DNA of 64,000 nucleotides from Reyranella sp. (GTDB lineage: Bacteria; Pseudomonadota; Alphaproteobacteria; Reyranellales; Reyranellaceae), in NCBI RefSeq assembly GCF_017305915.1, contig NZ_JAFKJN010000028.1:1-64000 (forward strand), written 5' to 3'. Positions 7,645 to 15,200 of the stretch are shown one piece after another. Below the pieces are notes generated by a model, which made no database searches, was not told the DNA's origin, and saw nothing but the letters and a program-made list of their open reading frames with translations. Position 1 is the stretch's first letter; every line of letters starts with the position of its first letter. The position numbers and the translations under genes are program-made.

Positions 7645-8871
7645 ATGACCGACTACGACGTCGCCGTGGTCGGTGGCGGCAGCGCCGGCGTTGCGGCCGC
7701 GATCGCGGCGTCCCGCGGCGGCGCGCGCACGCTGCTGCTCGAGCGCGCGGCGTGCCTGGGCGGCGCGTCGACCCTGCGCAACGTCGTCACCTATTGCGGC
7801 CTCTACACCCTCGGCGAGACGCCGCGGCAGGCCGTCATGGGCGTCGCCGAAGAAGTCCTGCAGGGCCTGCGCCGGCTGGGCGCCGTCACCGGCCCGCAGC
7901 GCCATCGCGGCGTGTTCGTGGTGTTCGAGCCCGAGGCGGTGAAGCGGGTGCTCGACAGGCTCGCCGCCGAGGCCGGCGTCGACGTGCTGCTGCACGCCTT
8001 CGTCTGCGGCGCGACGCGCGAGGGCGATCGCCTCGTCGACGTCTCCTGGCAGGACCACGCCGGCCGGCACACGGTGCGGGCGCGCGCCTTCGTCGATGCC
8101 AGCGGCGACGGCGATCTCGCCTTCTTCGCCGGCGCCGCGACCCGCTACGGCAACGACGGCACGGTCAACCTCGGCACCCTGGGCACGCGCTTCGGCGGCA
8201 TCCCGAAGGAGGTGACGGTGACCGCCGACCAGTTCGCTGCGGCCGTCACGAAAGGCCGCGGCCCCTTCACCAAGGACCGCAGCGTGATGACCCGCCTGCC
8301 TGTATCGGGCGATGTCGTCTGCTACGTCGCCTCGGCCGACTACGATCCACGGGATGTCCGGAGCTTCTCCGACGCCGAGCGCAGCGGTCGCGAACAGGCC
8401 TGGGCCTATCTCGAGGCGATGCGCACGATTGCCGGCTGCGCGGGAGCCTATCTCGTTTCGACCGGACCGGAGTTCGGCACGCGCGAATCGCGGCACATCG
8501 AGGCGGTGTACCGGCTCACCTGGGAAGACGTCGTGCAGGGCCGGCCGATGGACGACGCGATCGCGCTCGGCGCCTGGGGCGTCGAATGGCACGACCGCAA
8601 GACCTTCGAGAGCACCTTCGTCTATCCGCCGGACAAGGGCACCTACGCGATCCCGCTGCGCTGCCTGATGAGCCGCGATACGCCCAACCTGTTCGCCGCC
8701 GGCCGGCTCGCCGACGCCGACCGGAAGGCCGGCGCCTCGCTCCGCGTCATGGGCACGGCCTTTGCGACGGGCCAGGCGGCCGGCGTCGCCGCGTCGTTGT
8801 TCGCGCGCGACAGTCGGGTCGACCCGGGCGAGGTGCGCGGTGTCTTGCACAGGCAGGGGGCGCTGATCTGA
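7645..8871 (+). CDS. FAD-dependent oxidoreductase (FAD_oxidored family)
   Basis: 408 residues. The N-terminus has the Rossmann dinucleotide-binding motif DVAVVGGGSAGVAAAIAASR followed by the acidic end of the second strand (LLLER). ARAFVDASGDGDLAFFAGA is the second FAD contact typical of the family, and near the C-terminus LFAAGRLADADRKAGASLRVMGTA is the usual flavin-closing segment. The family oxidises small organic substrates with FAD; the substrate here cannot be told. The ATG has a weak ribosome site (CAGGC). It is followed after 88 bp by an M20 peptidase on the same strand, so a joint catabolic role is possible. Cytoplasmic, no signal or membrane segment. Confidence 0.85.
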   Translation: MTDYDVAVVGGGSAGVAAAIAASRGGARTLLLERAACLGGASTLRNVVTYCGLYTLGETPRQAVMGVAEEVLQGLRRLGAVTGPQRHRGVFVVFEPEAVKRVLDRLAAEAGVDVLLHAFVCGATREGDRLVDVSWQDHAGRHTVRARAFVDASGDGDLAFFAGAATRYGNDGTVNLGTLGTRFGGIPKEVTVTADQFAAAVTKGRGPFTKDRSVMTRLPVSGDVVCYVASADYDPRDVRSFSDAERSGREQAWAYLEAMRTIAGCAGAYLVSTGPEFGTRESRHIEAVYRLTWEDVVQGRPMDDAIALGAWGVEWHDRKTFESTFVYPPDKGTYAIPLRCLMSRDTPNLFAAGRLADADRKAGASLRVMGTAFATGQAAGVAASLFARDSRVDPGEVRGVLHRQGALI

Positions 8872-8896
8872 CATCGGCCATTTCCTGCGCCGGTAA

Positions 8897-8942
8897 GAAA
8901 TGGCGAAAATGGTCGAAAATGGTCGAAAATGGTGGGAAATGG
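8897..8942 (+). repeat. Short tandem repeat of a GAAAATGGTC unit
   Basis: About four and a half units of ten bases (GAAAATGGTC, with edge variants) lie between the stop of the FAD oxidoreductase gene and the ribosome site of the M20 gene. Slippage could change the unit number. No hairpin is formed. Confidence 0.8.
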
Positions 8943-8959
8943 CTGCCGAGGAGTAGGCG

Positions 8960-10252
8960 ATGCTCGAGACCGCGTTGAAGACCCAGATCATGAACCAGGT
9001 CGATCGTCAGTTCGACGACCAGACCAAGGTGCTGGCCGAGCTGGTGAAGATCCCGTCGACGCGGTTCCGCGAGGCGCCGGCGCAGGACATGATGGCGCGC
9101 CTCTACAAGGAGGATCGCCTCGGCGTCGATCGCTGGCAGATCAAGATCGACGATCTCAAGCATCTGCCGGGTTACTCGCCGCACAGCCAGGACTACGACG
9201 ACGCCTGGAACGTGGTCGGCGCGTGGCGGCCGGGTTCGCCATCCCATGGGAAGGGGGGCCGCTCGCTGATCCTGAACGGCCACATCGACGTCGTGCCCGA
9301 GGGCCCGCACGAGATGTGGAGCCGCCATCCGTTCGATGCCGTGGTGAAGGACGGCTGGATGTACGGCCGCGGCGCCGGCGACATGAAGGCGGGCCTCATC
9401 CTCAATCTCTATGCGCTCAGGGCGTTGCGCGCGCTGGGCTACGCGCCGGCGGCCGATGTCTACCAGCAGTCGGTGGTCGAGGAGGAATGCACCGGCAACG
9501 GCGCGCTCGCCTGCCTGCAGCGCGGCTATCGCGCCGATGCCGCGCTGATCCCCGAGCCGTCGTCGGGCGTGCTGACCGTCGCGCAGGTCGGCGTGATGTG
9601 GTTCCAGGTCAAGGTCACCGGCCATCCGGTGCACGTCTACAAGGCCGACGCCGGATCGAACGCGATCGAATCGGCGTATCGCCTGATCCAGCAGCTGCGC
9701 GAGCTCGAGAAGAAGTGGAACGAGAAGAAGGCGCACGATCCGCACTTCCACACGCACCACCATCCGGTGAACTTCAACGTCGGCAAGATCGCCGGCGGCG
9801 ACTGGGCCTCGTCGGTACCGTCGTGGTGCACCTTCGACATGCGGGTCGGCGTGCTGCCGACCCAGACGCTGAAGGAGTGCCGGCAGGAGATCGAGGACGT
9901 GATCCGGCGCGCCGCCGCCAACGACCCGTTCCTGGGCAACAACCCGCCGAGCGTGTCCTGGGAGGGCTTCCAGGCCGAGCCGTTCGTGCTCGAGAACCAC
10001 GAGAAGGTGCGGGAGGTTCTTGCTGCGGCGCACCAGACGGTGTTCGGCGCGGCGCTGGAGGACAAGACCTCGACCGGGACGGCCGACAACCGGTTCTTCG
10101 GCCTCTATGCCGGGATTCCGGCCCTGGTCTATGGGCCCCAGTCCGACGATATCCACGGTTTCGACGAGCGGGTGAACCTCGACTCGGTACGCAAGATTAC
10201 CCAGGCCACCGCCCTGTTCATTTCAGAATGGTGTGGTTTGTCAAAGGCTTAG
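8960..10252 (+). CDS. M20-family metallopeptidase/deacylase (ArgE/DapE type)
   Basis: 430 residues, close to family length. Metal-binding and catalytic signatures are present: NGHIDVVP (His108, Asp110), YGRGAGDMKAG (Asp141, the bridging Asp), VVEEECTGNGAL (catalytic Glu pair near 175) and a C-terminal DDIHGFDERV with the last His ligand. The dimerisation domain lies in between (about 205-330). These enzymes remove acyl or amino-acid groups from N-acylated amino acids or small peptides using two zinc or cobalt ions; the exact substrate is unknown. A good ribosome site, GAGGAG, lies 8 bp before the ATG. Probably co-transcribed with the FAD oxidoreductase. Confidence 0.87.
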   Translation: MLETALKTQIMNQVDRQFDDQTKVLAELVKIPSTRFREAPAQDMMARLYKEDRLGVDRWQIKIDDLKHLPGYSPHSQDYDDAWNVVGAWRPGSPSHGKGGRSLILNGHIDVVPEGPHEMWSRHPFDAVVKDGWMYGRGAGDMKAGLILNLYALRALRALGYAPAADVYQQSVVEEECTGNGALACLQRGYRADAALIPEPSSGVLTVAQVGVMWFQVKVTGHPVHVYKADAGSNAIESAYRLIQQLRELEKKWNEKKAHDPHFHTHHHPVNFNVGKIAGGDWASSVPSWCTFDMRVGVLPTQTLKECRQEIEDVIRRAAANDPFLGNNPPSVSWEGFQAEPFVLENHEKVREVLAAAHQTVFGAALEDKTSTGTADNRFFGLYAGIPALVYGPQSDDIHGFDERVNLDSVRKITQATALFISEWCGLSKA

Positions 10253-10290
10253 AAAAATCACAAAAAATGTAATCGCAGCGGAATTGCGGA

Positions 10291-10319
10291 TTGACGCCGA
10301 TCCCTAACCGGCGTAGATT
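10291..10319 (+). promoter_or_regulatory. Sigma-70-type promoter for a small RNA
   Basis: TTGACG (10291-10296), a 17-base spacer, then TAGATT (10314-10319). Both hexamers are close to consensus and the spacing is ideal. No coding frame follows; the next signals are two hairpins and an intrinsic terminator. Confidence 0.55.
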
Positions 10320-10325
10320 TATCCG

Positions 10326-10417
10326 CATCGAGACTGCAGTCCGTGATGCCGGCTTGGCCGCCCCGGACTGCCTCATTGGGGTGAAAGCGGGGGTGATGAG
10401 CCCCCGCTTTCTTTTTT
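10326..10417 (+). ncRNA. Candidate free-standing small RNA of about 92 nt
   Basis: Starting about 7 bases after a good promoter, the transcript would fold into a first hairpin with outer arms GCAGTCCG (10336-10343) and CGGACTGC (10364-10371), nested with CGGC-TTG-GCCG. A single-stranded linker CTCATTGGGGTG follows, then the terminator hairpin. It lies between the M20 gene and the convergent exporter gene and does not fit any 3' UTR need by itself. I do not recognise a known family. Confidence 0.5.
10384..10417 (+). terminator. Intrinsic terminator
   Basis: Arms AAAGCGGGGG (10384-10393) and CCCCCGCTTT (10401-10410) with a 7-base loop, followed by CTTTTTT. It ends the candidate small RNA and any read-through from the M20 gene, and sits at the stop of the convergent exporter gene. 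Confidence 0.85.
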
Positions 10418-11273
10418 ATCGCCTTATCGATGCAAATATGCCGAGGGCGACGCCGCCCAGGACCACGGCGATGCCTACCAGCCGCAGGCCGCCGACGGCC
10501 TCCCCGGTCAGCCATCCGGAGAAGACCAGGGCGCAGCAGGGCACCAGCAGCGACACCGGCCCGACCTTGCCGGCCGGGTAGGTGCGCAGCAGCGTGCCCC
10601 ACAGCAGGTAGCCCAGCCACATCACCGGCACGACGGTGTAGAGCAGCACGAACCAGGCCCACCAGCTCGGCGCCAGGATCGGCGCAAAGGTCGCCGCGGC
10701 GCCGTCATGCAGCAGGCTGACGAGCAGCAGCGCCGGCGCCGGCACCAGGCTGGCCCACGCCGTGACCGAGAGCACCGAGGCCGCCCGCGTCTCGCGCAGG
10801 AAGAGATTGCCGGCTGCCCAGCTCAGGGCCGACAGCAGCGCGATGCCGACGGCGAACAGGCTCGCGCTGCCGTCGACCGAGCGCGCGATCACGATCACGC
10901 CGATCATCGCGACGAACAGGCCGGCCCATTGTCCTTTGGTGGCGCGCTCGCGCAAGGCAATCGCCGCGAGCACCAGGGTGAGCGGACCCTGGAGCTGCAC
11001 CAGCACCGACGAGAGGCCGGGCGGCAGGCCCGCCTCCATGGCGTAGAACAGGAACACGAACTGTCCGCCGAACAGGAAGATGCCGGTGCCGGCCAGGGCC
11101 TTCCACGAGATCGCCGGCCGCGGCAGCACCAGGACGGGCAGGGCACCCAGCACGAAGCGCCACGCCGCGAAGGCAAAGGGCGTGAACTCGTCGAGCCCGA
11201 AGCGGATCATCGTGAAGTTGAGGCCCCACATCGCCGCGATCAGGAGGGCCGCCGCGATGTGGAGTGGTTTCAT
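10416..11273 (-). CDS. EamA-family drug/metabolite exporter
   Basis: 285 residues with about ten hydrophobic segments arranged as two EamA repeats. The opening AAMWGLNFTMIRFGL and the middle SALSWAAGNLFLRE are typical of the O-acetylserine/cysteine exporter subgroup, as is WLGYLLWGTLLRTYPAGKVGPVSLLVP. Members of this family export amino-acid-related metabolites across the inner membrane; the cargo here is unknown. I chose ATG at 11273 over an upstream GTG at 11291 because the membrane-protein start follows directly. No ribosome site stands out. Stands alone; the stop lies in the T-run of the convergent terminator. Confidence 0.85.
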   Translation of the reverse strand: MKPLHIAAALLIAAMWGLNFTMIRFGLDEFTPFAFAAWRFVLGALPVLVLPRPAISWKALAGTGIFLFGGQFVFLFYAMEAGLPPGLSSVLVQLQGPLTLVLAAIALRERATKGQWAGLFVAMIGVIVIARSVDGSASLFAVGIALLSALSWAAGNLFLRETRAASVLSVTAWASLVPAPALLLVSLLHDGAAATFAPILAPSWWAWFVLLYTVVPVMWLGYLLWGTLLRTYPAGKVGPVSLLVPCCALVFSGWLTGEAVGGLRLVGIAVVLGGVALGIFASIRR

Positions 11274-11399
11274 GCTCCGCGGGTATGGCACCCGGTCCGC
11301 GGACAGGCCAAGCGGTTTTCGGCGAGAACATCTATCGCGAGCCGATACCGGGGGAGCAGCTTGCGGAGTCGGCGGCGGCGGAGAAGCTGCCGCGCTCGA

Positions 11400-12527
11400 T
11401 CAACTCGACGAAGGTGTCGAGCTGATCGACTGGCGCACCAGCTCCAGCGACCGATACCAGGGGGATGGGCCTTCCTGCCGGCCCCACAGCCAATCGGGCT
11501 TGGCCGGCAGGCGGATCGTCGTCGCGATGCCGCGGGCCGCGGCGAGATGGGTGTCCCAGGTGTCGTCGCCGATGAGCGGATCGTGCGAGGCGCCCGCATC
11601 GCGATCCTGCAGGGCCGGCGGCGGAGGTGGCGCGTCGGGACTCCAGTCCAGCAGGTAGGGCAGGCTGCGCAGAGCCGCGGCGGCGGTGAAGCCCTCGAGC
11701 GACTCGCCGCGGCGGATCGTCGGCCCGTCGAGCCATACGGCCAGCGTCTCGCCGCATTGCACGACCGCCTCGACGCCGCGCGCCAGCATCAGCGTGTCGC
11801 GCTTGGCCGCGTCGCTCTCGATGTCGAGCTGCTCGGGATAGATCAGCAGCCGCTCGACCGGCTCGCCCTGCCAGCGCGGCAGGGCGGGTGCGTAGACCGC
11901 GCCGGGAATGTCGAGCCGCGCCTCGTAGTCGGGCAGGCCGCGCATCCAGTCGCCCTGGCGCAGCAGCAGCTCGCCGCGCCGCAGCTTGAGATGCGCATCG
12001 TCGGGCCGATTGGTCAGCGCCATGTCGAGATCGGCGAGCGCGCCGATCCAGTCGCCGCGCGCCTCCAGCAGGCCCGCGCGCGCGATCAGCGACGGCATCA
12101 GCCGATGGTCGATCGACAGCGCCTCGTCAAAGGCGCGTTCGGCTTCTTCGAGGCGGCCCAGCTCCTCGAGCGCGCGGCCGCGATTGTGATTGATCACGGA
12201 GTCGCCGGGCTTGAGCGTGGCGGCGCGTTCGAGCGCCGCCAGCGCCGCCTCGTGCTCGCCCAGCACCGTCAGGCAGCCGGCATAGTTGACCTGCGCGGTG
12301 AATTCGCGCGGCAGGAACTTCGCGGCGCGCTCGAGCGGCGCGCGCGCCTCGCCATAGCGGCCGAGCTTCAGCCGCACCTGGCCGAGCAGATGAAGCGCCT
12401 GGCCGGAATTGGGACGCTCGGCGACGAGCTGCGCGAACAGCGGCTCGGCGCCGGCGAAATCGCCGGCCTGGGCGCGCTGCATGGCGTCGCGACCGAGCGC
12501 CTGGATCTGGAGATCGGACAAGGGCAC
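11400..12527 (-). CDS. TPR-repeat protein with degenerate glycosyltransferase-like C-terminus
   Basis: 375 residues. The first 215 form about six TPR units (for example AGDFAGAEPLFAQLVAERPNS, LGRLEEAERAFDEALSID). The remainder reads like the ends of TPR-linked glycosyltransferases: LPRWQGEPVERLLIYPEQ, a Pro-run loop (DAPPPPPALQD), and the closing DWLWGRQEGPSPWYRSLELVRQ that those proteins share. The catalytic core between them is shortened, so activity is doubtful. Start is GTG at 12527 with AGAGG 6 bp upstream; the frame is closed just above by a TAG. Possible role in surface glycan or protein glycosylation, or only protein binding. Confidence 0.8.
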   Translation of the reverse strand: MPLSDLQIQALGRDAMQRAQAGDFAGAEPLFAQLVAERPNSGQALHLLGQVRLKLGRYGEARAPLERAAKFLPREFTAQVNYAGCLTVLGEHEAALAALERAATLKPGDSVINHNRGRALEELGRLEEAERAFDEALSIDHRLMPSLIARAGLLEARGDWIGALADLDMALTNRPDDAHLKLRRGELLLRQGDWMRGLPDYEARLDIPGAVYAPALPRWQGEPVERLLIYPEQLDIESDAAKRDTLMLARGVEAVVQCGETLAVWLDGPTIRRGESLEGFTAAAALRSLPYLLDWSPDAPPPPPALQDRDAGASHDPLIGDDTWDTHLAAARGIATTIRLPAKPDWLWGRQEGPSPWYRSLELVRQSISSTPSSS

Positions 12528-12578
12528 GCGCGGCCTCTAGCAGAGGCCGGCAGGCTGGCAAAGAAGAAGCTGGCAAAG

Positions 12579-12623
12579 AAAAAGCCGGCGGTCGACAGGG
12601 AGGCTGAGGAGTCGACCGCCGGC
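12579..12623 (-). terminator. Intrinsic terminator of the DUF1127 gene
   Basis: Perfect 13-bp arms GCCGGCGGTCGAC (12584-12596) and GTCGACCGCCGGC (12611-12623) enclose 14 bases. On the minus strand the stem is followed by TTTTTCTTT. It separates the DUF1127 gene from the TPR gene. Confidence 0.8.
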
Positions 12624-12687
12624 CAGGAGCCGGAGAGGGAATGGGACCCGGCAGGGTAAATCAGGTCCCGTCTCCGGAACTCAGGCG

Positions 12688-12891
12688 CTACTCCCGCCAG
12701 AAAGGCTTGTTGGCCTCGAAGCGGGCGGCGCTTTCGGTCAGGCCGAGGTCGCGGAGCGAGCGGCTGTCGAGCTTGGCGAGCTCGGTGCGCTCATGGGAGC
12801 GCTGGCGCCACAGCTGCAGGACGTTGGCGAAAGCGGTGTAGGTGCCGGCCAGCGGCGCCTTGGAACTGTAATGGAGCGAGATGTCGGCCAT
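12688..12891 (-). CDS. DUF1127 small protein
   Basis: 67 residues. The C-terminal half has the DUF1127 signature: LWRQRSHERTELAKLDSRSL, then RDLGLTESAARFEANKPFWR. Small Arg-rich DUF1127 proteins of alphaproteobacteria have been linked to RNA turnover and to phosphate and carbon metabolism, but the role of this one is unknown. ATG at 12891 with GGGGAGAAG upstream. It has its own strong terminator and a divergent upstream region that carries a palindrome, so it is probably a single-gene, well-regulated unit. Confidence 0.88.
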   Translation of the reverse strand: MADISLHYSSKAPLAGTYTAFANVLQLWRQRSHERTELAKLDSRSLRDLGLTESAARFEANKPFWRE

Positions 12892-12956
12892 GGGACTTCT
12901 CCCCGGTTGTAGTGGCTGTATCGATGGCGTGGATGTGCTCCCGGGGTGGCCCCTTT

Positions 12957-12972
12957 ACAAACAACCGTTTGT
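12957..12972. promoter_or_regulatory. Perfect inverted repeat in the DUF1127/gcvA-like intergenic region
   Basis: ACAAAC-AACC-GTTTGT is a perfect 6-4-6 inverted repeat about 65 bp upstream of the DUF1127 start and 56 bp upstream of the divergent LysR-type gene, within AT-rich sequence. It could be the binding site of the LysR-type regulator or of another repressor. Confidence 0.35.
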
Positions 12973-13028
12973 CGTATTTTGATTAAATTTGCTCATGTGA
13001 AAGACACCTCTTTCCGAAGGGAATTGGC

Positions 13029-13949
13029 ATGAAGCGAACGCTTCCCCCGCTCAACGGCTTGCGCGCATTCGAGGCGGCTGCACGCCATATGAGCTTCACC
13101 GATGCCGCCGACGAGCTGAGCGTCACCCAGGCCGCGATCAGTCATCAGGTGCGCGGCCTGGAGCAACGACTCGGATTAAAATTGTTCGTGCGGAGAAATC
13201 GCTCGCTGCTGCTCTCCGAGGCGGGCCAGGCCTATCTGCCCGCGGTGCGCGCGGCGTTCGACCAGCTCAACGAGGCGACCGAGAAGCTGCTGCAGAAGGA
13301 TCGCGGCGGCCATCTCACGGTGACGACGACGGCGTCGTTCGCCACCAAGTGGCTGGTGCCGCGGCTCGGCGGCTTCCAGCGCAGCAATCCCGAGATCGAC
13401 GTGCGCATCTCGACCGGCACCGGCCTGATCGACTTCTCCCGCGAGGATGTCGATATCGGCATCCGCTACGGCCGCGGCCAGTGGCCGGGCCTGGTGGCGG
13501 AGCGTCTGGTCGGCGAGGACGTGATGCCGGTCTGCGCGCCGTCGCTGCTGAAGGGCGTCAATCCGCTGAAGAAGCCGGCCGACCTCAAGCGCTTCACCCT
13601 GCTGCATATCGGCAGCTTTCCCGACGACTGGCAGGTCTGGCTGACCGCGGCCGGCATTAAGGGCATCGACTACACGCGTGGCGTCACCTTCGACAACGCG
13701 CTGGTCGCCTACCAGGCGGCGATGGACGGGCTGGGCGTCGCGCTCGGCCGCAATCCGCTGGTCGCGCCCGATCTCAAGGCTGGCCGGCTGGTCATGCCGT
13801 TCGACTTCAAGATGTCGAGCGACTTCGCCTATTACCTGGTCTATCCGGCCGAGGCGATCCGGCGGCGCAAGATCAAGGCGTTCCGCGACTGGCTGATGAC
13901 GCTCGCCGAGACCGGGCCGGTGACGCCGCTGACGACGAAGGCGGCCTGA
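13029..13949 (+). CDS. LysR-type transcriptional regulator, GcvA-like
   Basis: 306 residues. The N-terminal winged helix-turn-helix (about 6-65) reads LPPLNGLRAFEAAARHMSF, SVTQAAISHQVRGLEQRLG, with the LFVRR wing that marks the GcvA subgroup. The effector domain follows (92-300), with SFATKWLVPRLGGF and DVDIGIRYGRGQWPGL typical of GcvA. GcvA itself controls glycine cleavage; homologues of this type control many neighbouring catabolic genes, so the target here is open. The ATG follows a GAAGGGAATTGGC ribosome site. Its next neighbours on the same strand (MarR, SDR, two monooxygenases) are possible targets. Confidence 0.88.
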   Translation: MKRTLPPLNGLRAFEAAARHMSFTDAADELSVTQAAISHQVRGLEQRLGLKLFVRRNRSLLLSEAGQAYLPAVRAAFDQLNEATEKLLQKDRGGHLTVTTTASFATKWLVPRLGGFQRSNPEIDVRISTGTGLIDFSREDVDIGIRYGRGQWPGLVAERLVGEDVMPVCAPSLLKGVNPLKKPADLKRFTLLHIGSFPDDWQVWLTAAGIKGIDYTRGVTFDNALVAYQAAMDGLGVALGRNPLVAPDLKAGRLVMPFDFKMSSDFAYYLVYPAEAIRRRKIKAFRDWLMTLAETGPVTPLTTKAA

Positions 13950-13959
13950 AGCACGCCGA

Positions 13960-14394
13960 ATGGGGCCGCTCGATTCCTATCTTCCCTATCTGCTGAACCG
14001 GGCGGGCGCCCGCATCGCCTCGGCGTTCGGCGAGGAGATGCGGCCGCTCGGCGCTTCCTTGCAGATCTGGCGCGTGCTGGCGGCGCTGCGCGAGAAGGAT
14101 GGCCGGCGCATGGGCGATCTGTCGCGAGTGACCTCGATCGAGGTGTCGACGCTGACCCGCCTGGTCGACAACATGGAGAAGAGCGGCCTGGTTGAGCGCC
14201 GCCGCGATGCCGAGGATGCGCGCGCCGTGGCGCTGCATGTCACGGCGGCTGGCAAGCGGCTCACCCGACGCATCCTGCCGATCGCCGAGCGCTACGAGGC
14301 GGTGGCGCTCGAGGGCTTCACGCCGGCCGAGGCGGAGGTCCTCAAGCAGGCGCTGCGGCGACTCTACGGCAACATGGACGAGCTGGAACGCTGA
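13960..14394 (+). CDS. MarR-family transcriptional regulator
   Basis: 144 residues with the MarR winged helix: LGASLQIWRVLAAL, then the recognition region RMGDLSRVTSIEVSTLTRLV and the wing ERRRDAEDARAVALHVTAAG. MarR proteins are dimeric repressors released by small, often aromatic, ligands. The gene starts 10 bp after the GcvA-like gene and ends 12 bp before an SDR gene, so two regulators of different families open one gene run, with two flavin monooxygenases further down. It probably senses the substrate of those enzymes; that is inference. Confidence 0.85.
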   Translation: MGPLDSYLPYLLNRAGARIASAFGEEMRPLGASLQIWRVLAALREKDGRRMGDLSRVTSIEVSTLTRLVDNMEKSGLVERRRDAEDARAVALHVTAAGKRLTRRILPIAERYEAVALEGFTPAEAEVLKQALRRLYGNMDELER

Positions 14395-14406
14395 AGGGAG
14401 AAAACG

Positions 14407-15174
14407 ATGGCCGGGCTTCTCGAGGGACATATCGCGGCGGTGACCGGCGGCGGCTCGGGCATCGGGCAGGGCATCTGCCAGGCTTATGCCCGCGAAGGCG
14501 CCCGGGTCATCGTGCTCGATGCCAATCCCGCGGGCGCCAAGGAGACCGTCGACTTGGTCGCATCGGCTGGCGGCAAGGCCTCGGCCGTGACGCTCGACGT
14601 CACCGACCGTGAGGCCTGCAAGGAAGCGGCGGCCGAGATTGCCAAGAGCGGCAACATCTCGATCCTGGTCAACAATGCCGGCATCAACCGGCGCAATCCG
14701 ATGACCGCCGAGCCGGCCGTCATCGCCAAGGACTGGGACGATATTCTGTCGATCAATCTCGACGGCATGTTCAACGTCACCCGCGCCTTCCTCGACCAGT
14801 TGCGCGCGACCAAGGGCCGGGTGGTCAACATCGGTTCGATCCAGTCGTTCGTGCATGTGAGCTGGCCGAACTCGGCCGCCTACACGACGTCGAAGCACGG
14901 CGTGCTGGGCTTCACCCGCGCGCTGGCGGCGGAGCTCGGCAAGGACGGCGTGCGGGTCAATGCGATCGGCCCCGGCCTGATCGAGACCAGGATCAATGCC
15001 GAGGCCCGCGCGAAGAACCCGGACATGGTCGCCAGCGTCATGCGCCATACGCCGCTCGGCCGGCCCGGCAAGCCCGAGGACATCGCCGGCCCCGCAGTGT
15101 TCCTCGCCTCGGACATGGCAGCCTACGTCACCGGCTGCATCATCATGGCCGACGGCGGCTTCCGGACGGTCTAG
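14407..15174 (+). CDS. Short-chain dehydrogenase/reductase (SDR)
   Basis: 255 residues, the classical SDR length. It has the NAD(P)-binding TGGGSGIGQGI, an acidic residue after strand 2 (VIVLDANP) that favours NAD(H), the structural NNAG (VNNAGINRR), and the catalytic set Ser in NIGSIQSF with YTTSK. The C-terminus MADGGFRTV closes as in 3-oxoacyl-reductase-like and sugar dehydrogenase SDRs. ATG with AGGGAG upstream. It sits between the MarR regulator and a luciferase-like monooxygenase; the pair could carry out successive oxidations of one substrate. The substrate is not deducible. Confidence 0.87.
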   Translation: MAGLLEGHIAAVTGGGSGIGQGICQAYAREGARVIVLDANPAGAKETVDLVASAGGKASAVTLDVTDREACKEAAAEIAKSGNISILVNNAGINRRNPMTAEPAVIAKDWDDILSINLDGMFNVTRAFLDQLRATKGRVVNIGSIQSFVHVSWPNSAAYTTSKHGVLGFTRALAAELGKDGVRVNAIGPGLIETRINAEARAKNPDMVASVMRHTPLGRPGKPEDIAGPAVFLASDMAAYVTGCIIMADGGFRTV

Positions 15175-15200
15175 ATTTGCGAGAAATCGGAGGAAATCAA

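Noticed and set aside
8897..8942. Possible CRISPR-like repeat
   Set aside because: The units are ten bases long and directly adjacent with no spacers; no cas genes are nearby.
10416..10662. Alternative minus-strand frame near the exporter 3' end
   Set aside because: It overlaps the exporter gene in another frame and has no hydrophobic or domain pattern.
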